Positions 1 through 12,655 are shown, counted from the first letter of the stretch. The stretch: 19,379 nt of DNA from Actinomortierella ambigua (GCA_016098155.1 JAAAJB010000640.1:1-19379); one strand, 5' to 3'. The notes: generated from the letters alone by a model not told the origin. Numbers and translations: made by a program.

Positions 1-1177
1 GCGTCCTCTTTCGATCCAGCAACATCAAGACCATGATCACACATCCATCCAAGAATGAGCTGAGCATCGGCATTGCCTTTGTTGGCTATCCTTCGAAGGT
101 AGCTGATGACCTCGTCGCCGTCGCGCTGATGTGGCCTCTTATGGGTATCGTCGTCATTGTTGTTGTGGCGTCCTTCATGACCGTCGACGATCGCCAGTTT
201 GTCCAGTGCTCTTTCGAGCCCACATGCAGCGAGGCGATTGCGGATCGAGTCGTCAATACTTGGTCCGAGAGAGAGAAGGGAGCCAATCCCATCGATATGT
301 GATCCCATCACGACATCATCCTCGAGGATAACATCCCTCGAATTAGGTCGCTGATTTGGATCCTGGCGCCAGCATTGCTCGATCCACGACCGATAGTCAT
401 CTGGTGTGTCCTCAGGGATCTCCTCGCGCTCGCCGTTCCTGATCAGCATCGCAACAACCATATTGTCTTGCTGGTCAACAAATGGTACCGAGCGGTTGGT
501 GGCCATGGCCCACATCACCATCCCAAGGCCATACACATCCGATTTCTTCGAGTACCGGGGCCGCACATCAAGTACCTCTGGCGCTGCCCATCGGAGTGTC
601 CCCTTGAAACTTCCTGTCGATGCTGCTGACGATGACGATGCGCTGATGGTCTTGACTTTGGCCAGTCCAAAGTCACACAGCTTGACTTCCATGAATCGAG
701 TTAGGAGCACATTCGCTGTCTTGAGGTCTCGATGAAGGATGTCTCGACAATGGATATACTCGAGACCGCGAGCAATCTCATGAGCAATACGTGTCTTGGT
801 GGGCCAGTCTGTCACCTCGCCGCGATCAATGGCACTAGCAAGACTTCCCTTCTCGGCCAGATCCATGAGGATGTAGGTGTGTCCGTCGTGCTCGAGCGAC
901 TCAAAGTACTGGATGATGTAGCGATGGCGGAGCTGTTGGAGGATGGCAATCTCTTTCCTGACAGCCGCATTGGACAGGTCGGGGGAGGAGGCGAAGCACT
1001 CTTTGGCGGCACATGGCCGACCCTCGCGATGAGCACGATAGACGGAGCCGAAGCCGCCTGAACCTATTATGTGGCCAAGAGTGAAAGTCGCCTGGGATTT
1101 TGCATTGTGTTAGAAAGGGTTAGATGTCGCTGAGAAATATCGAGGGGGGTCTTGGTATATCCGCGTGAACATACCAT
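1..1177 (-). CDS. Protein kinase with C-terminal Sel1-like sequence (partial, C-terminus off the left edge)
   Basis: Two exons are inferred: 1177-1175 (the ATG alone) and 1091-1, joined over an 83-nt intron (1174-1092) with donor GTATGT, two CTAAC branch-like motifs and acceptor CCCAG. The 364 visible residues form a complete kinase domain: glycine loop GSGGFGSVY at 11-19, ATP lysine K31 (AAKE), catalytic loop HRDLKTANVLL from H121 (D123, K125, N128), DFG at 141-143 and APE at 171-173. All key catalytic residues are present, so it should be active. The HRDLKxxN loop and GTLRWAAPE segment suggest a tyrosine-kinase-like Ser/Thr kinase. After the domain (about residue 265) a linker leads to NADAQLILGWMCDHG near the edge, which has the spacing of a Sel1 repeat; more repeats probably follow outside the window. 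Sel1 arrays bind protein partners. The substrate is unknown. The one-codon first exon is the least certain part. Confidence 0.88.
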
Positions 1178-1570
1178 GTCTAGAACCCAAACAAGAGGAG
1201 GGAGAGTGAAGGGGGGGGGAGGAAGAGAGAGGTTTCAAGAGTGGGAAAGAGTGATGAGACTGACTAAATGAATGAATGAGGGGGGAGGATGAACACGGAT
1301 GGAGAGAAGGAGCAGATGGTGATGAATCATCGTTTGTGTGTAATACAGGACGTGTGACAAACTGAGTCCCCTTACTCACAATCTCATCGTATCATTCCAA
1401 CAGTGTTTTGACTGTAACATGTATTCAGCTCGACCACTCCTTGGATGGGTCCTTTACCTACTCTGACCAACGAAGAGAGAGCGTGGCCGAAATAAAACGG
1501 GAAGAGAGAAAAACAAAACTGCTTCACCTCGAGTAACTGGCATTGTTCTATCGTTGTTCTATCCGCTTTG
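1178..1570. other. Intergenic region between kinase and F-box genes
   Basis: About 390 bp between two genes on the same (minus) strand, so it must hold the 3' end of the F-box gene and the promoter of the kinase gene. On the plus strand it is purine-rich (GA and G runs around 1195-1260), which is a pyrimidine-rich leader on the coding strand, as is common just upstream of fungal start codons. No TATA element, RNA gene or repeat was recognised. Confidence 0.5.
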
Positions 1571-3649
1571 CTAGGGTGTCTTCACAACCTCGATAACTAT
1601 ATGGGGGAAACGTTCTTTAAGGCCATGAATCTGAGAGGAGTTCAAGTATGTGTCGGTCTTGAGATCCTGCAAGTTCGGGAATAAGTGTCCTAACACCGCC
1701 TCAAGAAACTCATCCGTCAGCCAACAGTTCCCTAACAGTTCCAGGCGGCGCACGGTCATCAAGGGCGGACACTCCTTCATGCTCGCCCGTCCATCCAAAA
1801 AGAACGCCATCAGGTCCGCTCGCTCAAAGTCCGTCGTGGCCTGTAGGACCAGTGTCTCCAACACCGGGGTCGTCTGTTCGCCTAGCAGCGACATCCGCAA
1901 CAGGGGCATGGTCCCCAACAGCTTGATGGTCCGCAAGTATGGGAACTGCCACCAATCCTTCCACTGATGGCCCGACCAAGCGTCGCGTCTAGAAATCTGA
2001 TCCTGAAGCTCGAGATGGAGTTCCTCCAACCGAGGCATTTGCCCTAGACTATCGACGTTGAAATCGTAAAAGACGCCGTCTTCGACATGCAGTCGCTTCA
2101 GGTTGGGCATGTCCCAGACAGGATTGGCCTCCGTAGGCGACAGAGGCGGTGGGAGACGGTCGCGGATGCCTTTGCCGACCAGTGAGACGTCTTCAAGGCA
2201 CGGGCAATTGGTGAACGTGTCCCGGCAAAGCTTCATCTGCGTTGCTTCGATGGAGACCTGACGCAGGCGAGGTAGATCCCTCATCGTCGACAGATCGATC
2301 AGAACGCACTGGATGCGAAACTGTTGGAGCGTTGACCCAAACGCGACAAAGGCATCTGAGAGGATCTTGCGGCCTGCAGCATTGATCCACGATGGTTCGC
2401 CATGGACGTCCCATCTCGCTTCCCGGAATTTGCACACTAGCTCCAGCACTTGCAGATGAGGCATGGCGCTAGCAGTTGGAGATTGCTGCTGCTGCTGTTG
2501 CTGTTCCTCCAGTCGTTCTCGAGCGGCCCAGTCAAAGATGGCGATCTGAGACTCTCGGAGGTCCAGTCTCAGCCGTCGAAGCGCGCGACACTGCCGGAAG
2601 AATCTCTCAGCGCTAAGGTGTGCCGGCCAGGGGGCTCTGCGGGTCACCATATCGAGATCTAACGTCGATAAGCACTCGATCTTGGAGAAATCGATACTGG
2701 ATGGGCAGGCCAGGAACCGGGTCCAATTCGAAGTCGTCGTTTGGGGGTCGATCCTGCGAGAAAGTTCGAGTGGCGCGATGCGTGCCAATGGCTCAAAGAT
2801 GGATCCTAGCGGCGGTGGGCGGTCCAGTGTGGGCCACATCGGTAGCAGGTCGCCCACGATCTGGACATCCAACGATCGGTCTGGTACCCTTGGCTTTGAA
2901 GAGCGTTTCATATCATCCATATCGTCAGCATGGTCATCGTCGCCACCACCGCCACCGCCACCATGGACAGCGACAAAGTGTTCAACAAACGTTGTCGCCG
3001 ATAAAGCGCTTTTGCGGTGCTTCAGGTCGCTGCACGTGTTGTGAATGTCGTCGTCGTGAAACTGGAACCATATACGACGCACACGTGTCAACTCGTCGAT
3101 GCGCGACTTGTACAGTGCAGTGTTGGCGGCCGATAGAATCAGCTCCTCCATTGACCCAAGACGGTGCCCCGCAATCGCCCAGCCAGCAATCTCCAGCAAT
3201 GTCCAGGGGTTGTCGATAGTCGGCTGGTCCTTGTTTCCAGTGCAATCCGGGCCACCATACGCGCTCCAGATTCGCTCCAATGCTGGTCGTAGGTCCGGGT
3301 AGTGACGGACGATAGTGATATGAGAGAGGTAGTCGATCGTCGGGGCGGGTGAATGCAGCCCGTGAGTGTCGTCAGAAAGTAACTTTAGAAGGGCCTCCTT
3401 GTCGCTTTCTTGACTGGGAGACCATGAGAGCACAGAAGTGAGAAAGGAGAGAACGGCCTGTGTCTGGTACCTGGCCCTGACGAGCCATTTGAAAGGATCC
3501 CGCCAAATTCGCGGCGCCACAACGTGGAAAAACGTGCGGTTGACACAAAGCAGCGGCACGAGCGTCGTTCTAGCGTCGTCGTCGTCAATAAAGCTCACAA
3601 TGTGCTCGATGCACTCGACTGGGAGGCAATTGACGGGTCTGCATGCCAT
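1571..3649 (-). CDS. F-box protein with leucine-rich repeats
   Basis: Single-exon 692-aa reading frame, ATG at 3649, TAG at 1573-1571. The N-terminus (about residues 7-50: LPVECIEHIVSFI, LLCVNRTFFHVVAPRIWRDP) matches the F-box pattern of a leading Leu-Pro, a hydrophobic helix and a closing Trp. Scattered leucine-rich segments follow through the C-terminal half, for example LRRLRLDL, LQVLELV, LEELHLEL, LETLVLQ and RRLELLGNCWLTDEFL. Family knowledge: F-box proteins bind Skp1 in SCF ubiquitin ligases and use the LRR part to pick substrates; the target here cannot be told. Two low-complexity tracts interrupt it: seven glycines followed by Asp-rich sequence (plus 2925-2966), and seven glutamines (plus 2484-2504). 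The start is supported by the F-box lying immediately after it and by a TATAAA about 65 nt upstream. Large F-box/LRR families of this layout are typical of Mortierella-type fungi (recollection, not checked). Confidence 0.82.
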   Translation of the reverse strand: MACRPVNCLPVECIEHIVSFIDDDDARTTLVPLLCVNRTFFHVVAPRIWRDPFKWLVRARYQTQAVLSFLTSVLSWSPSQESDKEALLKLLSDDTHGLHSPAPTIDYLSHITIVRHYPDLRPALERIWSAYGGPDCTGNKDQPTIDNPWTLLEIAGWAIAGHRLGSMEELILSAANTALYKSRIDELTRVRRIWFQFHDDDIHNTCSDLKHRKSALSATTFVEHFVAVHGGGGGGGDDDHADDMDDMKRSSKPRVPDRSLDVQIVGDLLPMWPTLDRPPPLGSIFEPLARIAPLELSRRIDPQTTTSNWTRFLACPSSIDFSKIECLSTLDLDMVTRRAPWPAHLSAERFFRQCRALRRLRLDLRESQIAIFDWAARERLEEQQQQQQQSPTASAMPHLQVLELVCKFREARWDVHGEPSWINAAGRKILSDAFVAFGSTLQQFRIQCVLIDLSTMRDLPRLRQVSIEATQMKLCRDTFTNCPCLEDVSLVGKGIRDRLPPPLSPTEANPVWDMPNLKRLHVEDGVFYDFNVDSLGQMPRLEELHLELQDQISRRDAWSGHQWKDWWQFPYLRTIKLLGTMPLLRMSLLGEQTTPVLETLVLQATTDFERADLMAFFLDGRASMKECPPLMTVRRLELLGNCWLTDEFLEAVLGHLFPNLQDLKTDTYLNSSQIHGLKERFPHIVIEVVKTP

Positions 3650-4203
3650 GGGTGATGAGAAAAGAAATGGGGATTGGATGAATGAGGGCCAACCAACGAA
3701 AACCTCTCAGGTTTATATTCCAGTCTAATGGATGGGCTGAGGTTTTTTTTTCTACAATAATCATACACACATCGCTCTCTATCTTTTTTCCGGCCCTTGG
3801 GAAGAATCGAACAGCTACCCCACGGTTCTTCAGTTTCGAGCAGCTGCGCCATGAATCTTCGGCGTCCCCGTCTACAGGAACCTTGACCAAGGATATGCTT
3901 CGCCTCTTTCAGTGAAGATCATGGCGCAGAAGAATTATTGTATCGGTATCTGTGCTAATACCGCTCAAGACTGCGCCGCCAAGAATTCGTTTTGGAGATA
4001 TGGACACAATTCGGGTCATATTGCTTCACTCCGTTCATACGCCCCTCCTCGACTCACGTCGCAGTTTCTGTTATACAATTTTGAATTACCAACTATGATC
4101 AACTCGTCTATGGAGAGGAAGGTAGGGGGTGGTGCGGAGCGGGAAACGTGCAAAAAAAAAGAAAGGAAACGGGAAAGATGAGAGTGCGTGTTTTGTAGGT
4201 TGC
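3650..4203. other. Intergenic region between F-box and dihydrolipoamide dehydrogenase genes
   Basis: About 550 bp between two minus-strand genes. It holds the F-box promoter (TATA candidate at 3712-3717) and the 3' region of the dehydrogenase gene. A/T-rich runs occur at 3743-3752 and 4147-4156. A stretch at 3803-3851 resembles separated tRNA A and B boxes on the minus strand but does not fold (see rejected items). No other gene was recognised. Confidence 0.5.
3712..3717 (-). promoter_or_regulatory. TATA-box candidate for the F-box gene
   Basis: The minus strand reads TATAAA here, 63 to 68 nt upstream of the F-box ATG at 3649. The position fits a core promoter with a short leader. The element is short and could occur by chance. 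Confidence 0.4.
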
Positions 4204-7049
<2,846 letters not shown>

Positions 7050-7119
7050 GATGAATGAGAATGGAGATGTGGAGAGAGTGCTGAGGAGAAGAAAGTAAAA
7101 AAAAGTGGGAAAGACAAGT

Positions 7120-7130
7120 GTATATATATT
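7120..7130 (-). promoter_or_regulatory. TATA-like element upstream of dihydrolipoamide dehydrogenase
   Basis: An alternating TATATATA run (plus 7121-7128) sits about 72 to 80 nt upstream of the ATG at 7049 on the minus strand, a suitable place for a core promoter. It is also a simple repeat, so the role is inferred. Confidence 0.4.
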
Positions 7131-7362
7131 TTGTTTCCCACACTGTACTCAACCCAAGGGAAAAAAAAAAACATACAAAAATGTCCGCTGAAGAACGACA
7201 CACACACACACTCATCGATAGAGAAGTTTGTTCCCCTTTTCTCCTCCGCTCAATAATCTCGCACCCAACAAACGCGCCTTCCGCCCCTCTTCTCTCTCTC
7301 TCTTCTCTCTCTGTCACTCTCTCCCAACACAAACGCGGGCAGGATCGGCGGAACTGGGAAAG

Positions 7363-7388
7363 CTCTCTCTCTCTCTCTCTCTCTTTCT
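7363..7388. repeat. (CT)n microsatellite
   Basis: An almost pure CT dinucleotide run lies within the dehydrogenase promoter region; a second, interrupted CT stretch lies at 7286-7325. Confidence 0.9.
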
Positions 7389-7595
7389 CACTATCGCGGA
7401 TCCTACCCATGGTAGGATGGTAGGACGTTCACCATCGTGCAGAGAGACCCCTCAGCAATTGGCCCTCACTCTCTCTATCGCCACTAGCCCTCCCTCTTCC
7501 CTTTATATCATTCCTTCGTACTATTCCTCCTTTCTCTCTTTCCTTCCTTTCCTTCTTTCTGAAAACACGGCTGCTATATTGAAAGAGCTTTTGTT

Positions 7596-8567
7596 CTACA
7601 CCATTTCATTCACATCTGTTGTCACTGGGGGCATTACTGGTGCCTTGTCGAGCGTCTTGACAAACTTGTCATAGAGCAGCAGATCGACCTTTGTGATTGC
7701 CAGCGGAATATCCTCGGCCGGAAGGTACCGATGCGCATCAAATGGTGTTAGGTCCGTCTCCACAGCTGCTGCCACATAGGCCTCTTCCGACGGCTCAAAC
7801 TGTGTACCACCATCCACCATGGCCTCGGACGTGAGGGCCACCACCTGCAACGCCTCGGCTGGAATGTACTCGATGACCTTCGACGGCGTGTCGTCGTATG
7901 TAGATGCCTCCATTTTGGACGTTGAAGACGCCTCGAAACGAATGACGTTGGAGGCCACCATGGCAGCCGTCGCGGGTTCCAGCTTGCTTCCCGGGGCAGC
8001 CACATAATTGGAACCAACCGATGCCTCGTAGATGGAACTGCTGGAAGCTTGGAAATGTGCACTCTCAGCTGCCTCCATATCGTTCGTTGATGCAACGTTC
8101 CTGGAGCTCGCAGAAGGCACAAACTCATCCTCTGCAGGGAGGACATCCAGCTCCGAACGAATGAGTGTCGAGTTGGCAGCCCGTGTAAAGTTGGACTCGC
8201 TGGAGGGCTCCATGTCGACTGTGGACGCCACCATCTTGGAATCTGCTGCCCGCTCAAAGTTGGACTCGTCTGAAGGCTCTGTGTCGAGTGTTGTCGGTAT
8301 CATCTTTGAGTTGGCTGCCTTGACATATGTGGCATCTGTCGACGGCTGTAGGTCTAGCTCGGTTGCCACCATCTTTGAGTCGCTTGCAGGTGTAAAGTAG
8401 ACCTCGCCTGATGGCTGGGTGTCGATGGTTGAGGCCACCATGACGGAGCTGGCTGCAGGGACGTAGTTGGTGTCCTCTGATGGCTCACTATCAAGCTTAC
8501 TTGGGACCATCTTGGACTCATCGGAGGGAATAAAATCCAGGCTGTGTGAGGGGGTGAAGGGATTCAT
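7596..8567 (-). CDS. Unrecognised protein of about thirteen 23-residue tandem repeats
   Basis: An intronless 323-aa frame, ATG at 8567, TAG at 7598-7596. The frame is open further upstream but has no other ATG back to a TATA-like AAATAAATAG at about 8711-8720, so 8567 is the likely start. Residues 12-304 are tandem units of about 23 residues with a shared pattern: aromatic (Phe/Tyr), x, Pro/Ala, Ala, two or three polar residues, SKMVASTxDxEPS, then polar residues ending in Asn or Asp. Nine units are exactly 23 long; one has 22, one 16 and two 24. Units 1-5 are the closest copies; later ones drift, and the protein closes with a distinct tail (about 305-323). It is acidic, has no signal peptide or membrane segment, and lacks cysteine. 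I do not recognise the family. The strict period suggests a regular solenoid or a disordered repeat scaffold (inference only). Confidence 0.72.
   Translation of the reverse strand: MNPFTPSHSLDFIPSDESKMVPSKLDSEPSEDTNYVPAASSVMVASTIDTQPSGEVYFTPASDSKMVATELDLQPSTDATYVKAANSKMIPTTLDTEPSDESNFERAADSKMVASTVDMEPSSESNFTRAANSTLIRSELDVLPAEDEFVPSASSRNVASTNDMEAAESAHFQASSSSIYEASVGSNYVAAPGSKLEPATAAMVASNVIRFEASSTSKMEASTYDDTPSKVIEYIPAEALQVVALTSEAMVDGGTQFEPSEEAYVAAAVETDLTPFDAHRYLPAEDIPLAITKVDLLLYDKFVKTLDKAPVMPPVTTDVNEMV
7655..8534 (-). repeat. Coding tandem repeat, 69-bp period (23 residues)
   Basis: Near-identical DNA blocks recur at 69-bp steps, for example the GTTGGACTCG blocks at about 8190 and 8259 on the plus strand. 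Conservation is stronger at the protein than at the DNA level toward the C-terminal units, which implies an old repeat kept by selection, with younger copies in the first five units. Confidence 0.8.
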
Positions 8568-9200
8568 TTGCAGATATCGAATGAGAGAGGCTTGATCCTG
8601 ACTGGTTCTTCTTGGCGGTTGTAACGAGGCGTACTCGATGGTCTTGTATGAAGTGCACTTTTTTGTTCTGTGAACGAAAGAAAGTTGTGCTTGCGAGCGA
8701 AAAAACAAGGCTATTTATTTCTCTCTTCTTTTCTCTTCAAAGTCGACAGAAACGAAACCGAGAGCAAATTCGACTTTCTCCTCCTTGCCCAAAAGCAAGT
8801 TTATATGTCACGTACCGTACGTACAACAGAAAGCGGTTTTTTTCTCTCTCCCCTTCCATGTTATCCTCTTCTTCCTCCTCCTCCTGCCCCTAAAACCGGT
8901 GACAGCTTGCTCTTGACAATAATAATGGAACACAGGCGGAGAGACAGCCCCCTCCCCATGACCCTCTTTTAACTCACCAAGGAAACATCTATCCACAGAG
9001 TATGCGATAATTCGCTGATCCTTGACGAAACCACAATGTGCTGCTGATGTGCCACAGGGACTGCTAATCAGTGCTGCAAACAATTGCCCGTCCCTCCCCC
9101 TTTCACCCATCCACGGCTTTGTCTCGTCGAGTATTCCTCGTGGCTGCAGACTTGAACCCGCTTCCTTTCTTTGCTACACTCGCCTGCAAACCTACCTGCC
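8568..9200. other. Divergent promoter region between repeat-protein and PPR-like genes
   Basis: About 630 bp separates the start codons of two divergent genes (8567 minus, 9201 plus). On the minus strand an AAATAAATAG element at about 8711-8720 could act as a TATA box for the repeat protein. CT- and GA-rich patches occur near 8720-8740 and 8840-8885. No convincing TATA element was seen for the plus-strand gene. No further gene or RNA was recognised. Confidence 0.5.
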
Positions 9201-12200
9201 ATGCAACGTGCGACAACATTGCATGTCCTCATCAGGACTGCCAATGCATCCTCTCGCACCATCCTGTTGCCTTCGCGCGCCGTGCTTTCACTACGAGCAG
9301 GCCTCTCCTCAGCTGCACCCACACAGCGAACTCTTTATACCCAGCCTTCTCAACGGATCACCGCTGCTCATCTGCCACGGATATCGTTCACCCATGCACG
9401 GCGCTGTATGTCTCCTTTTCCCCACGACAATCTTTCTTTGCCTCTTTATCTTGTTTTGCTTCGTCTTTATCCTATGTGATCTACACTAAACACTCCATCC
9501 GATCCATCTGTCACCTTCTTCCTTTGACAAACCACATCTAGTCGAACATACGGCTGCGAACGGCGACTCTGCAACGGTCAAGAACCTGCGCGATCTGCTG
9601 GAAAGGAACGATGTTGCAGGATTTCACGCAGCCTGCAAGGATCTAGAGATCAACACACATGCATTGGCCTCAGCTGCCCGGTACGCCACTAGCGGTGCTA
9701 TGGGCATGTCAAAGGCTGTCGCATCCCCTGTCGCAATGGATACCTATCACTTTTTGCTAGAGACCATGGCGTCTCACCCTGCCCTCTTCACCGACAAAGT
9801 GGCTGGAGCAACACCCATCGGCAGCGCACTGGGCCTGATTACCGATATGAGCGAAGCATCCAATGCCAATGGAAATCTTCGTCCAGATAAGGAAACTTTG
9901 CTCTTGCTGCTGCGCGTCACCTCGTCCGCATGCGAGTCACCATCGCAGGGCCAATCTGCATGGATGATTGCTGACGCCATCCGACATGGTCGTCTTCCAG
10001 TTTTGATGTCGTCCGAGCAGTGGGAGTTGCCTAAGCATGATATCGCCCTGGACAAGGACCTTTGGACGGCTCTCTTCAATACTGTTCAGGCTGCTGGCCG
10101 CCAGCTGGGGTCTGAGCAGTCAACCACGATGGCTCACCAGCTGGCAGATCAGCTCTGCAAGGACATCCAGAGTGTGGAAATGGACGACCAGCTGTGGCAG
10201 CATGTTATCAAGGTACGGGCTGTGGATCTACAACGGGTCAATGATGGTGAGAAGGAAATTGGCTCTTGCGCCATATCGGTACCAATTGTTCACAATGTAA
10301 TTACATCCACTTTGATTTTTATAGGCATTTGGCGATTCCAATTCAGTGTCGTCCATTGATCGTATTCTGGAGAGCCTTCCACCCATCGGGGAGGCCAAGC
10401 CTGAGGTGTACGCTCGCGTCGCAGAGAGCTTTGCAAGGAGTAACAGACCTTTGGATGCCTTTGGACTGTTAAAGTCGATCAAGGATCAGTATGGACGGCT
10501 TCCCATGGTGGACCCGGTGGCGGCTCTCGCCAAGCAATATGCTGCCAAGGGCAACATTTCTGCGATCAGACACATTTTTTCCACATTCCAGTCGCAAGGG
10601 GAGAACGGCACGGACCTGATTGACGCGCATGGATGGCAGGATCTCAACCGGATCAAGATGCACGCATGCGCCAGCGCTTTGACTAGCCTATTCGAGTGGG
10701 TTTCGGCCGAATTCAAACGCACCCACACGGATCATATGCCATCCCATATCTTGACTGTCCTTGGCTCGCCTAGTCAGCTCAGCAAGGCCGAGTACAACCA
10801 CGCCCGATTCGCATATGTCAATTTCCGCGAGGCCGAGAGTCAATTACCGGCGAGCGAGTGGACCCTGGACGATTATGATGTGGCAATTCAAGTCTATTCC
10901 CGCCTCAACCTCTTGCACTACAAGGAGTGGCCGCTCGAGCGGAGTGCGCTTCCTTTGCTGTACGGCATGCGCGAGAAGGGCCTGAAGCCATTGCGGTCAA
11001 GCTACACCACGCTCATGGACGCTATGGCGCGCACACGACAGTTCAATGCTAACCGAGAGAACGGCCAGGCCTTCAAGCGTGTGTTGAAACTCATGGCGAT
11101 GATGGAGGAGGATGGCCACCGATTGACCAAGGCACAGGATTTCCAACCTTTGCTTGAGACATGCTTTGGCTACTATCCATCCTCGCCATTTGCCCCAGGT
11201 CTCTTCATGTATATCAACAACCACATCTCTGTTTGGCCCGAGGGACTACGGAAAGCAGAGAGTCTCATGAAGAAGAAGCTAGGCAGCAAGATATCGGCCG
11301 ACAAGTACCATCACGATCAGGATGCTGGCGAGCGATTCCATGATGCAGCAACGTTGGCGACCGTCCTGGCAGGCTTGACGCATGGTGGCGAAGTGGTCGA
11401 GAACTGGGAGCGTTGGAGAAATCTGCCCTTGGACGGAATCCAAAGGACACCTGCCATGTACCAGGCGATGATTGCGGCGTCTAGGATGCATCTTTCCTCC
11501 GCCGAATACTGTCTCAAGGTCGTTCGGTACGAGATGCTCAAGGAGAACCCGCCTGTGCCGATGACCTCAGACATTTTTGCTGGTTTGATGGACTGCTGTA
11601 TTCGAACCAAGGATGCGCAGGCTGCCAAGAGCGTCATTGCACAAGCCCAGCCTCGCATGCAGAAGAATGCGTCTTGGCTCGGACCCATGGTCAAAACCTG
11701 CCTGTGGTTGCCTGAGCTTCAGGAGGAGGGCTCGTTTATGCTACAGCAACTGAAGGAGAGCACGAGCAACCTGAGCACGGATATGTATACCTACCTGATG
11801 GACTACCTCGTCAACCGGAAGCAGGACTACCGGGCGTGTCAAGGGGTGTTTAGCGATTTCATGAGGAGCGAGCATGAGCGAGTGCTCTCTATCCAACAAG
11901 GCTCGGCGGATCAACCGGATGCTGTCCTGGCTGAGCGTCCCGGATCAATATCGGGTGACGAAGCGTTCATGTCAGACGAGGAGGTGCAGCACCGCAAACT
12001 TTTGCAGCAGCTGCCAGTGGCCCATGTGATCGAGACGCTCGATATCTCGCCGCGTACCGCTCCCATGGTGAACCTGCTCGTGTTGAGCCATGTACGCGAG
12101 TGGGCCGATTCGTTGGCGGCGAAGAAGAGGCGGAAAAAGAATGCCGTTATCTCGCCCCAGGAGCAGGAGCGGTTCGATGCTGGCCAGCGGTCGTTCAAGG

Positions 12201-12655
12201 AAGCCCAGGAGATTATGGGTATCCTGACAAAGACCCTCTCTCGAACGCGGAAGCTGGTGTTCTCTGATAACGGTCAACAAGAGCAGCAGGTCTCATCCGC
12301 TTCATCAAAATCGAGCAGCAGCAGCAGCAGCAGCAGCAAGGACAGCAGCAACAAAGAAAGACAATCCAGTCTGCTGTACGTGAACAAGTACGTCCTGGGC
12401 GAGTACATCGCGGCATGCCTCAAGGCAGGCACTTCAGAGTCGCTCAAGGATGCAGAATTGATGATGGTCCGTGTGTTGCCTCGCGTAGTCCGCGGTCGTC
12501 GGGAAACCGCCAAGCTACAAAAGATGGTTGATGTTGCTATTGGCAAACGCACGGCATCTAATGACGAGATAGATCACGACATGCTCGAGCTTGTCGCAGA
12601 CGACGAGGGTGACGACAGCGCCAGTCAAACTGATTTTGTTGAGGTGAAGAGCTGA
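9201..12655 (+). CDS. Mitochondrial pentatricopeptide-like (PPR) protein, three exons
   Basis: Exons 9201-9405, 9542-10212 and 10325-12655 join in frame (introns 136 and 112 nt, GTATGT..CTAG and GTACGG..ATAG) to 1068 aa. Exon 1 encodes 68 residues with ten arginines and no acidic residue, a textbook mitochondrial presequence (MQRATTLHVLIRTANASSR at its start). The rest is helical; a PPR-like unit is readable at about 495-528 (LPLLYGMREKGLKPLRSSYT then LMDAMAR), with other candidate helix pairs around 350-390 and 660-760. PPR proteins bind organelle RNA and act in processing, stability or translation; in fungi such long single proteins often serve one mitochondrial mRNA. Which RNA cannot be told. 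The C-terminal third carries a basic patch KKRRKK (892-897), a serine run (from about 955) and an acidic tail, probably disordered. Repeats are degenerate, so the PPR call rests on few motifs plus the targeting signal. Confidence 0.78.
12314..12338 (+). repeat. (AGC)8 trinucleotide repeat coding for serine
   Basis: Eight AGC triplets run inside the PPR-like gene. They are read as serine and extend a Ser-rich linker. The same motif read one base earlier is CAG. Confidence 0.9.

Larger units (their letters stand above)
7050..7595. other. Intergenic region with CT microsatellites
   Basis: About 545 bp between the 3' end of the repeat-protein gene and the 5' end of the dehydrogenase gene, both on the minus strand. 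It holds the TATA-like run, a short CA repeat near 7199-7211 and pyrimidine-rich (CT)n tracts on the plus strand at 7286-7325 and 7363-7388. The CT tracts are purine-rich GA on the transcribed strand sense and lie in the presumed dehydrogenase promoter. No gene is supported here. Confidence 0.6.

Noticed and set aside
2620..3219. 199-aa plus-strand frame opposite the F-box gene
   Set aside because: It has no recognisable domain and lies within the coding exon of the F-box/LRR protein on the other strand.
3795..3865. tRNA-like A-box and B-box motifs on the minus strand
   Set aside because: TGGCGCAGCTG and TGTTCGATTCT are present, but they are about six bases too close, the acceptor and T stems do not pair, and no T-run terminator follows.
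8568..8708. N-terminal extension of the 23-residue repeat protein
   Set aside because: The frame is open there but begins with TTG and has no ATG; the repeats start soon after the ATG at 8567.
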